A DNA stretch of 64,000 bases from Paenibacillus maysiensis (GTDB lineage: Bacteria > Bacillota > Bacilli > Paenibacillales > Paenibacillaceae), in assembly GCF_000520815.1 (NCBI RefSeq), contig NZ_ASRY01000272.1, positions 1 to 64,000 of the forward strand, read 5' to 3'. Both the position numbers and the translations under genes were made by a program. Shown here piece after piece: positions 54,196-60,213 of this stretch. The notes below the pieces were generated by a model. That model ran no database searches and was not told the origin of the DNA. It saw nothing but the letters and a program-made list of their open reading frames with translations. How positions within the stretch are numbered: position 1 is the first letter of the stretch; each line of letters begins with the position of its first letter.

Positions 54196-54788
54196 TCATT
54201 GCTGTATTTGTTTGGATAATGCATCCAGTTCCTCTTGCGCAAATGCGATTAGCATGGATTTTTCTCCTCTGTTTAAGGCCCAAAACTCTCCGGGACGGAG
54301 ATGATGCCGTATCCACAAATGATACAGCAGCGTCGTCATCCCGCCGGAGCGAATCAGTTTTTTAGATCATCAATCTCCACACCGAAGCCGGATAGTTCCA
54401 GAACTTTGTCACCCACCGCATCCAACTCACCAGCCAAAAGCATACGACGTACTGCCTGTTCACCACCGGACAATTTGAGACGGCTAGTGATTCGTGGATC
54501 ACCCCATCCATTAATTTGGAGGCCTTTGACTTCCAGTCCAGCCGTAGCTTCAGAGATAAGCAGCGCATTAAATGTTTCAGTATCTACTTTTTCATCCACA
54601 CGGCCTTTAATTGTTTTACGAATTGTGCAACGCTCACGGATGCTATCGACTTTGTTGGATGTTAAGCCACGAAGTGTGAGAAGCATATCCAAGCGTTGAA
54701 TACGAACAGTTTCCTCTGGTAATTTGTCTGCGGCTTCAAAAAGACTATCTAAAATTTGTTCTTCTGACATGTTTTCTGGCAAGCTCAT
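54196..54788 (-). CDS. XkdN -1 frameshift fusion (197 aa) of the tail assembly chaperone
   Basis: The xkdN frame ends ...CTA AAA AAC TGA. A_AAA_AAC is a canonical -1 slippery heptamer placed exactly before the stop. A -1 shift reads on without stops for 53 codons (LIRSGGMTTLLYHLWIRHHL... to ...LDALSKQIQQ) and ends at 54196-54198, just upstream of the tape measure. This reproduces the lambda G/GT arrangement: a short chaperone plus a longer frameshifted form. The C-terminal extension is helix-rich, as in other GT-like products. High confidence in the overlap; the in vivo rate is unknown. Confidence 0.8.
54354..54788 (-). CDS. xkdN: tail assembly chaperone (XkdN-like)
   Basis: A 144-residue zero-frame product. 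LPENMSEEQILDSLFEAADK and EETVRIQRLDMLLTLRGL are at the N-terminus; GWGDPRITSRLKLSGGEQAV and MLLAGELDAVGDKVLELSGF are the XkdN/phage tail assembly chaperone blocks. It would hold the tape measure until the tube assembles. AGGGGG precedes the ATG. The C-terminus carries the frameshift site. Confidence 0.9.
   Translation of the reverse strand: MSLPENMSEEQILDSLFEAADKLPEETVRIQRLDMLLTLRGLTSNKVDSIRERCTIRKTIKGRVDEKVDTETFNALLISEATAGLEVKGLQINGWGDPRITSRLKLSGGEQAVRRMLLAGELDAVGDKVLELSGFGVEIDDLKN
54357..54363 (-). other. -1 ribosomal frameshift slippery site A_AAA_AAC
   Basis: On the minus strand the heptamer is in the correct register (CTA AAA AAC) and is followed directly by the zero-frame stop TGA. GC-rich sequence downstream could form a stimulatory hairpin. 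See the fusion CDS at 54196-54788. Confidence 0.8.
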
Positions 54789-54816
54789 TTTATATCCCCC
54801 TAATATTTTTTAATTA

Positions 54817-54836
54817 GGCCTGGATTACTCCAGGCC
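54817..54836. other. intercistronic hairpin between tube and chaperone genes
   Basis: GGCCTGGA-TTAC-TCCAGGCC is a perfect 8-bp stem with a four-base loop, 17 bases after the tube gene stop. It lacks a T-run on the minus strand, so it is better explained as an mRNA-stabilising or processing hairpin that would let the tube protein be made in excess. Confidence 0.6.
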
Positions 54837-54853
54837 CACTATTAAGCAATAAA

Positions 54854-55261
54854 TTACTCAGCTACGATAGGATCGAGAAGCTCGTAGCCTTCAAAGGTAA
54901 ATGTCGTTTCCTCCGGTACTTCTTCTCCAGCGGTCCAGTTAGCCAACTGAATTTTATCTGGCATGCAGCGAATCAAGCGAACACGCTCATGTCCAAAAGA
55001 TTCGGGGTCGTCCAGCTTGGAAATGATATCGAATTTTGCAAAGCCACGACGAATCATATCAGAAGTTACTTTGTAACCACTCATTGTCCCAGTCCCTTTT
55101 TTGGCTCCATTTTTATGCACTTTCCAGGTATTACCTACCAAATTCAGTTCTCTTTTATCAATTTCCACACTGGCTTCTAGCTTGTTGACATGTGTCTGCC
55201 AAACCCCGTCAATATATGCCTGACCATACGTACCTAAAATGACTCTTGAAGCATCCAACAT
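54854..55261 (-). CDS. xkdM: phage tail tube protein
   Basis: A 135-residue XkdM-type inner tube subunit. VILGTYGQAYIDGVWQTHVN, GTGTMSGYKVTSDMIRRGFA and EEVPEETTFTFEGYELL are the family pattern of paired beta-hairpins. Expected in many copies as stacked rings around the tape measure. AGGAGG precedes the ATG by about seven bases. Confidence 0.93.
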   Translation of the reverse strand: MLDASRVILGTYGQAYIDGVWQTHVNKLEASVEIDKRELNLVGNTWKVHKNGAKKGTGTMSGYKVTSDMIRRGFAKFDIISKLDDPESFGHERVRLIRCMPDKIQLANWTAGEEVPEETTFTFEGYELLDPIVAE

Positions 55262-55324
55262 TTATTTTTCCTCCTCAAAATGATCCATAATATAGTTTTG
55301 GATTTCTAATTTTCCACGACCTTC

Positions 55325-56791
55325 TTATTGCACGTAAAATGTGCCGAACAGTTGCTCCATCACGTCGGTCAGCTTCACGTTCCATTGCAGGAACACTTGA
55401 TCCGGCTCCGGTTTGATAACTGGCGCATCACCATAGTAAGCCGGATCGAGAATGACATCGTAGCCATCGGCTTCGATCACGTTGCTTAGCGACAGCTGTG
55501 CCAGGTATTCTTTGATCGCACCGATGAGAGCCAGACGGCCTTCCACCGTGTTGTTGATTTTGCCAATGTAAGTCTCTTCGGCTGCACGCTGCAAGTCAGC
55601 GTTAATAGCATCCATGACACGAATAGAACGGATTTTCTTCCATGCGTTGTTTTGTCCAGCAGCCGGGTTCACCAAGCTGTTGATCCCACGCAACGCTTTG
55701 ACCTGACGGCCGTCGAAGAACAGCAGGAAGACACCATTACGGACAGCCTGCTCCTGCTCGGAGCGTGTCCAGCGGCGGGTCACGTCCTCAAAAGGCGTCA
55801 CCGCATATGTGGCGGATTGATTCAGACGTTGACCTGCGATCAGTCCGGCTACATAAGCAGCCGTTTGAGCGGAGCTGTAGTCCGTACCTGCCAGACGCAC
55901 GCCAGTACCCACGTTTACGATACCTTCATGGTTGAGCGCCAGAGAACGGGCAGAGGCCAAGCTGACAGCGGTTTTGGATACATCATCTGCCGCAGAACCA
56001 CCGAACACGGCGATAACGCCCTTGCCTTCGCCCCGGACACGCTTGATCCACGCGGCAAAGCTTTGCAGCAAGGCCAGATCGGCTGCATAATCGAGCGCGA
56101 GGACGTTAAATTCCTGTCCTTCCAGCGCTTCCTGCATCGCGATATAATCGGCGTTAACCAGCGTGCTATTACCGCTGTTGCCGCCAGTGAGATGTACGCC
56201 GCTGACATCCGCCGGAATGCCGCCATTACCGACAACCTCGGCCTTCACCCATACATTTTCGCTGTTCTTGTTCATCGCTTCGGCAATCGAAGCAGCCGTA
56301 CCGTCGCTGCCTTTATACGTACCCAGCAGCTTAGTGCCCTCATAGAGACGCACCTCACGGGCTTGCTCGTCACCCAAGGTTGGCTGTACCGTTACGGCAA
56401 AGCCATTACCGCGACTACCTGTGTACAAAGCCTGCAAGCGCAGCACATCGGTTGGTGCCTCACCGCCGCTTTTCAGCGTCACAGTTGCTGGTGCAGCCGT
56501 GTCATCTGCCAAACGGTAGGCCAACAGCTTTTTCGGTCCACCCAGCAGAGCCAGATACAGCGTAGAATACGCTGTTGCTCCATCCAGACTGTCATTCGAA
56601 AAGATTTGGCTGATCGCCGTTTCGCTACCAATCTCTACAAACTCACGTACAGGACCCCAGTTGGCTTTAACCGGTACAACGACCGTACCGCGCGAGCCAC
56701 CTTGAATTGCTGAAGCCGCCGCTGCCTGAAAATTCATATACAAACCCGGCAATACTGGTTTATTCGTGTTTTCCCATGTTCCGCCTGCCAT
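55325..56791 (-). CDS. xkdK: contractile tail sheath protein
   Basis: A 488-residue sheath subunit. MNFQAAAASAIQGGSRGTVV, PVKANWGPVREFVEIGSETA and LYLALLGGPKKLLAYRLADD are at the N-terminus. WIKRVRGEGKGVIAVFGGSA, LAGTDYSSAQTAAYVAGLIA and VTRRWTRSEQEQAVRNGVFL are the conserved core of sheath proteins of PBSX type. The C-terminal domain (KLTDVMEQLFGTFYV) is the subunit-linking tail. Its presence shows the tail is contractile, i.e. R-type rather than flexible. Confidence 0.95.
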   Translation of the reverse strand: MAGGTWENTNKPVLPGLYMNFQAAAASAIQGGSRGTVVVPVKANWGPVREFVEIGSETAISQIFSNDSLDGATAYSTLYLALLGGPKKLLAYRLADDTAAPATVTLKSGGEAPTDVLRLQALYTGSRGNGFAVTVQPTLGDEQAREVRLYEGTKLLGTYKGSDGTAASIAEAMNKNSENVWVKAEVVGNGGIPADVSGVHLTGGNSGNSTLVNADYIAMQEALEGQEFNVLALDYAADLALLQSFAAWIKRVRGEGKGVIAVFGGSAADDVSKTAVSLASARSLALNHEGIVNVGTGVRLAGTDYSSAQTAAYVAGLIAGQRLNQSATYAVTPFEDVTRRWTRSEQEQAVRNGVFLLFFDGRQVKALRGINSLVNPAAGQNNAWKKIRSIRVMDAINADLQRAAEETYIGKINNTVEGRLALIGAIKEYLAQLSLSNVIEADGYDVILDPAYYGDAPVIKPEPDQVFLQWNVKLTDVMEQLFGTFYVQ

Positions 56792-56793
56792 AA

Positions 56794-57012
56794 TTAATCC
56801 ACCTTCGCTTTCATAAATTGTTCGATTTTAGTGTGTGCTTCTGCTACCGTGAACAGCTTGTCCTGTGTGCCAAAAAAGGCGCCTGCCAGCACTTCTTCCT
56901 TCACGGAAAACAATTGTTCCGCGTGCTCCTTAAGCTCCTTCAGCGTATAGCGGGGGCCGCTTGCTTCCTGCCCGGCATTGACCGGGGCCTGCTCGTTGTT
57001 TTCCAAGGTCAC
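56794..57012 (-). CDS. YkzM/YqzN-like small tail protein
   Basis: A 72-residue acidic protein (75 residues if the GTG at 57021 is used). PRYTLKELKEHAEQLFSVKE, VLAGAFFGTQ and TVAEAHTKIEQFMKAK match the small helical protein encoded just before the sheath in PBSX-like loci. GTG 57012 is preferred because GAGGTGG precedes it by about five bases. Function unknown. Confidence 0.7.
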   Translation of the reverse strand: MTLENNEQAPVNAGQEASGPRYTLKELKEHAEQLFSVKEEVLAGAFFGTQDKLFTVAEAHTKIEQFMKAKVD

Positions 57013-57022
57013 TCGGACCACC

Positions 57023-57886
57023 TCATTTCAAAATAGGATGAATTTCCACTCTGCGGATTAACGCCGCTTCCTCAGCCGGACGCATACGTCGCTGTACCAG
57101 CGTCAGCCGGAGCTGACCGTCCAAAATCGCATCCGCCTGCAAATCTGCGGAAGCTTCTGACGTAGACATGTAACGGCCCTTCTCCTGATCCAGAGGAAGC
57201 TGAATTTGGGCGGCAAAGCCCTCGACCAGCGCGGAAGCCGCGCGGTTCTCTTCAGCAGTGTCCGGGGCAATAACGTGCCCGATGAACCGTTTGCGAAGTT
57301 CATACATCGAGGCTCCCGCCATCCTGGTCTCGCAGCCGCTCAGCCGCCATAAGACCGCATGCCGTCCCGGCTGTGCGGGCCATGCATCGGCGTACACCGA
57401 CCACGTCTCGCCCAACTGCTTCTGCGTCCAGCGGGTCAGCGCCGTCAGCCATTCATCCGGCTGTGCAACACCGTTTGCCGGAGCGGCCGCCGGACTACCC
57501 TCCGTTTCAGGCACATACACGCCAAAACGTAGCGTTCTGTAGGCCTTGCCCGTAACGGTATCCAGCTTTTCCGCATCCCGCACGCCCAAATAGTGCGCGG
57601 TAAAAGCCGACGTGTCCTCGCCTTCGCCTGTCACCGGTTCCCGGTGCAGTCCGGCAATCAGGGCGTTCGCCCATACATCGGCCTGTGCCAGCCCGGCTTG
57701 TCCTGCGTACAGCTTGATGCGGACAACCTGCCGATATCCGGCCCAGGACGACTTCCAAATTTCCTCGCCCAGCGCCATAACGGCGTACGGCTCCTCTGCC
57801 GTCTGCGACGGTGGCTGAACATCGTATACGCGCCCTTGAAGCGCTGGAACAATGTCAATGAGCTTTTGTTTAAAGGCTTGTCTCAT
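57023..57886 (-). CDS. fused two-domain tail completion/terminator protein (XkdJ-like)
   Basis: A 287-residue product with two related halves. Residues 1-130 (FKQKLIDIVPALQGRVYDVQ, VRIKLYAGQAGLAQADVWAN, RTLRFGVYVPE) resemble DUF3168-type tail terminators. Residues 140-287 (DEWLTALTRWTQKQLGETWS, HAVLWRLSGCETRMAGASMY, LRLTLVQRRMRPAEEAALIR) resemble the DUF6838/XkdJ type. The ATG at 57886 overlaps the stop of a small upstream frame (ATGA), so the longer frame to 57994 is probably not used. It would cap the tube and sheath. Confidence 0.7.
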   Translation of the reverse strand: MRQAFKQKLIDIVPALQGRVYDVQPPSQTAEEPYAVMALGEEIWKSSWAGYRQVVRIKLYAGQAGLAQADVWANALIAGLHREPVTGEGEDTSAFTAHYLGVRDAEKLDTVTGKAYRTLRFGVYVPETEGSPAAAPANGVAQPDEWLTALTRWTQKQLGETWSVYADAWPAQPGRHAVLWRLSGCETRMAGASMYELRKRFIGHVIAPDTAEENRAASALVEGFAAQIQLPLDQEKGRYMSTSEASADLQADAILDGQLRLTLVQRRMRPAEEAALIRRVEIHPILK

Positions 57887-58020
57887 CCTGCGGCATGCCA
57901 CCTTTGCGCATCCTGCACTCGCATGTTGTGGCTGCTTACCCAAGCTTTTTTCCACTTTCGTGTTCTCATCCGGCGCAGCCTCGTACTCATGCATTGCAGC
58001 ATCCCTTGCTTAGGCAACAC
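57883..58020 (-). CDS. small basic ORF at the head of the tail operon (44-45 aa)
   Basis: Start GTG 58020 or TTG 58017 behind AAAGGAGG. The product has many Arg/Lys (CMSTRLRRMRTRKWKKAW) and ends QDAQRWHAAG, with its TGA overlapping the ATG of the XkdJ-like gene. The perfect ribosome binding site and the coupling suggest a real first gene or a translated leader. Not recognised. Confidence 0.45.
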   Translation of the reverse strand: MLPKQGMLQCMSTRLRRMRTRKWKKAWVSSHNMRVQDAQRWHAAG

Positions 58021-58077
58021 GACTCCTCCTTTCTATTCAACGAATTCCCGGGAATCGACAGGGACGACAACCGCATG

Positions 58078-58102
58078 AAAAAACCGGCCCTGATGGCCGG
58101 CT
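58078..58102 (-). terminator. intrinsic terminator in the leader of the tail operon
   Basis: CCGGCC and GGCCGG form a GC-only stem with a five-base loop; on the minus strand it is followed by TTTTTTC. It lies downstream of a promoter-like site (58152-58180) and upstream of the first tail gene, so it sits in the operon leader. Confidence 0.8.
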
Positions 58103-58151
58103 AACTTTTGACTGTGTGTGTCTTCGGTATGTCCTCTTGTCTTGATTCCCG

Positions 58152-58180
58152 ATGATATAATCTTACACCCTTATAACGAA
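58152..58180 (-). promoter_or_regulatory. candidate late promoter of the tailocin operon
   Basis: The minus strand has TTCGTT (58175-58180), 17 bases, TATCAT (58152-58157). The -10 is good, the -35 weak, as expected if an activator is needed. It lies between two terminators. Confidence 0.4.
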
Positions 58181-58263
58181 TGCGTTGCCGGGGAAAAGGA
58201 CGATAAAAGCAGAGACTAGGGATGAAGTTGGGTGGTATTTTGAGAACGTATGTTCGTGTTAAT

Positions 58264-58308
58264 AAAAAAGACCTTGACCCCTGCTATTACAGGAAATCAA
58301 AGCCTTTT
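58264..58308 (-). terminator. terminator of the ArpU-like regulator gene
   Basis: AAAGGCTTTGA and TCAAGGTCTTT pair with two mismatches around an inner CCTG/CAGG stem; a TTTTTT run follows on the minus strand. It ends the regulator transcript about 50 bases after its stop codon. Confidence 0.7.
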
Positions 58309-58356
58309 AAGAAATGATATTAAAATAGAAATGCGAACGAATGGATAATTATTACA

Positions 58357-58833
58357 TCACCCCCATTTTCGATCCGTGCCCTTCTGTAAGCCAGCCAGAT
58401 TCAAAACACCTTGATCCGCCAGTGCAAGCGCCATTTTGTAAAAAGCCCGGGTGCGGATTTTCGTGTACGTATCTTTGCTTACTGGCGGATCGAGCACATA
58501 ATTGTAAACCTTGTAGTCGAACACATCGTCATCCTTTAAATAGCGCTCACGGATGAGTAACTGTTCGCGTTCATTCAAACGGCCGACTACGACATCCACC
58601 ATTTCGCAATAAGCCAAACGAGCTGCAGGAGCATCTACATTATATACGGCTGTCCGTGCCGTTGGATCGCTGGTCACATTCGTCGGGCCGTTCGGGCGAT
58701 CCGTATAGCCGGCAGTAATGAAACTTTCCCGGTCCATAAAGGTAATGGTTTTATAAATCCGATATTTTTCAAATACCCCCTCCAGTGCGTTCTGCGTTTT
58801 GCGTCTGTCTAATTCGGGTAAGTTATTTTTCAT
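58357..58833 (-). CDS. ArpU-family phage late-gene transcriptional regulator
   Basis: A 158-residue protein matching the ArpU-type family (phage packaging/lysis regulator). LDRRKTQNALEGVFEKYRIY opens it; VDVVVGRLNEREQLLIRERY is the sigma-4-like helix region and PVSKDTYTKIRTRAFYKMAL the DNA-binding helix-turn-helix. Members switch on late genes of Gram-positive phages. ATG 58833 lies 11 bases after AAGGAG. It faces away from the XRE repressor, and one operator-like site lies at 58855. Likely product of the de-repressed promoter that then activates the tail operon. Confidence 0.85.
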   Translation of the reverse strand: MKNNLPELDRRKTQNALEGVFEKYRIYKTITFMDRESFITAGYTDRPNGPTNVTSDPTARTAVYNVDAPAARLAYCEMVDVVVGRLNEREQLLIRERYLKDDDVFDYKVYNYVLDPPVSKDTYTKIRTRAFYKMALALADQGVLNLAGLQKGTDRKWG

Positions 58834-58854
58834 GTAAAGCAACACTCCTTATCT

Positions 58855-58868
58855 TATGCCTTTTGACA
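58855..58868. promoter_or_regulatory. operator-like site O1 (TATGCC-TTTT-GACA)
   Basis: TATGCC, four bases, GACA: a half-symmetric variant of the palindrome at 59022. It lies between the start of the ArpU-like gene and its promoter region, so repressor binding could block that transcript. Confidence 0.45.
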
Positions 58869-58956
58869 ATGATGTATTTTTTTAAATCGTACAACTCTTA
58901 CGTTTACAATTCGTTCCCCTTTTGTTCGTATTATGAGTATAACATAACATTATTTA

Positions 58957-58968
58957 GGATAGCTATCC
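58957..58968. promoter_or_regulatory. perfect palindrome GGATAGCTATCC
   Basis: A 12-bp perfect palindrome in the divergent promoter region, 65 bases from the nearest TGCC-type operator. It could be a second regulator's site. No protein can be assigned. Confidence 0.35.
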
Positions 58969-59021
58969 ATCGGCAAAAAAAGCGATCTAGCTTCAAAAAC
59001 AGGATATTCGCTTTATTTTTC

Positions 59022-59037
59022 TATGCCTTTTGGCATA
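59022..59037. promoter_or_regulatory. operator O2, perfect palindrome TATGCC-TTTT-GGCATA
   Basis: A 16-bp perfect inverted repeat, the best copy of the TGCC-N4-GGCA motif, 20-30 bases upstream of the -10 of the XRE gene. Confidence 0.65.
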
Positions 59038-59053
59038 TTACGTGCTTTTACTA

Positions 59054-59071
59054 TTTGCCTAATGGTATAAT
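59054..59071 (+). promoter_or_regulatory. operator O3 overlapping the TATAAT of the XRE gene
   Basis: TTTGCC-TAAT-GGTATA is a third TGCC-N4-GG(C/T)A site. It is 32 bases (three turns) from O2 and overlaps a perfect TATAAT (59066-59071), the promoter of the XRE-ImmA pair. This is a plain autoregulatory layout. Confidence 0.6.
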
Positions 59072-59112
59072 GGAACTAATCTTTTATTCTGTTGCAGAAG
59101 GGGGTCGCCATT

Positions 59113-59583
59113 GTGGAACAACCAGCATTCGGAACATACTTAAAGCAGCAGCGTGAGCACAAGCAATGGAGCATTAACCAATTGGCAGAAGTGGCTGGCA
59201 TCAGCAATTCACAAATTTCCCGTATTGAAAACGGACTGCGTGGCGTACCCAAGCCCTCTACTCTCCGCAAAATAGCGGACGCGCTCGGTGTATCGTATAC
59301 CGAGATGATGAAGAACGCCGGATATTGGGGAGACGATGATTCAGTAGAGCAGCATTCACACGAGTCCTATCGTTCCAACGTACCGGAATGGGCTACTTCC
59401 AAAGACCGCCGGGATTTTAAAAAAATGCTGGAGGAAGACGGCGAATTGATGTTCGACGGCATTCCGCTGGATGAAGAAGATCGTCAACGGATCAAGGATG
59501 TGCTGACAGGTCTGTTCTGGGAAGCCAAACAGATGAACAAGCATAAATCCAAATCGCCCCCAACGGGCAGTGATCAGGAATAG
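59113..59583 (+). CDS. XRE-family transcriptional repressor
   Basis: A 156-residue repressor. The helix-turn-helix (about 7-65) has FGTYLKQQREHKQWSINQLA, VAGISNSQISRIENGLRGVP and TLRKIADALGVSYTEMM. The C-terminal half is acidic and has no known dimer domain. The start is the GTG at 59113 with GAAGGGGG eight bases upstream; a TTG at 59092 would give a longer frame. It lies directly before an ImmA-type protease, the arrangement of ImmR-ImmA in ICEBs1, and probably holds the ArpU-like gene and the tail operon silent. Confidence 0.9.
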   Translation: MEQPAFGTYLKQQREHKQWSINQLAEVAGISNSQISRIENGLRGVPKPSTLRKIADALGVSYTEMMKNAGYWGDDDSVEQHSHESYRSNVPEWATSKDRRDFKKMLEEDGELMFDGIPLDEEDRQRIKDVLTGLFWEAKQMNKHKSKSPPTGSDQE

Positions 59584-59594
59584 CAGGTGAGCGC

Positions 59595-60020
59595 ATGAAC
59601 GAACTCATTCACAAACTCGTCCGAAAATACCGTACGAACTGCCCCTTCGATATTGCGGAAGCTCTGGGTATCCATATCCGTTACAGCGATCTGGGTCCCG
59701 CAACCAAAGGGCTGTACTATCGCAAGCTACGCAGGAGATTCATCGTCATCCACAACGGGCTTACACCGGAGTGGGAACGATTCGTCTGTGCGCATGAATT
59801 GGGGCATGACCGACTTCATAAAGGCGTCAGCCGCTTTTTTATGGAAGAGCATTCCTATTTCTGCCCCGGCAAATTTGAGATGCAAGCCAATCGGTTTGCT
59901 GTGCTTTTGCTCAGTGAAGGACAACCGCCGCTTACTGACGAAACGCAGGAGCACTATTTATCCCGGATCGGTCTGCCCAAGGAGGCTATCCTTTTTATTG
60001 ACCCTAAAACAGAACATTAG
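59595..60020 (+). CDS. ImmA/IrrE-family metallo-endopeptidase
   Basis: A 141-residue zinc peptidase. HELGH at 67-71 is the HExxH motif, and FEMQANRFAVLLLS carries the third ligand Glu region. The C-terminal SensoryDomain of IrrE is absent, so it is the short ImmA form. Members cleave the partner XRE repressor in response to a signal. It starts 11 bases after the repressor stop with a GCAGGTGAGC ribosome binding site. Substrate and trigger are inferred from the gene pair. Confidence 0.9.
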   Translation: MNELIHKLVRKYRTNCPFDIAEALGIHIRYSDLGPATKGLYYRKLRRRFIVIHNGLTPEWERFVCAHELGHDRLHKGVSRFFMEEHSYFCPGKFEMQANRFAVLLLSEGQPPLTDETQEHYLSRIGLPKEAILFIDPKTEH

Positions 60021-60213
60021 TTCTCACATATAATTGTTGTTTATTACTTCCTCTTCAATATAGGTAATTTCACGATGGCTTTAACAACCGATATATAAAA
60101 AAATTTTCATTGCTCTTATATAAAATAGAAGTTATTTTTACAATCTTCTGATAAAATGTGGACGTAAGCGGTTTCTCTAATTCATTCATTTTATAGGAGG
60201 TTGAAAGAACAAC

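Larger units (their letters stand above)
58021..58356. other. regulatory interval between ArpU-like regulator and tail genes
   Basis: A 336-bp interval with no credible gene. In transcription order (minus strand) it holds the regulator's terminator, a promoter-like site, a leader terminator, and the palindrome ATTCCCGGGAAT (58043-58054) just before the first ribosome binding site. Confidence 0.65.

Noticed and set aside
40245-60020. Intact prophage
   Set aside because: No integrase, terminase, portal, capsid or replication genes are visible, and no attachment-site repeats were found.
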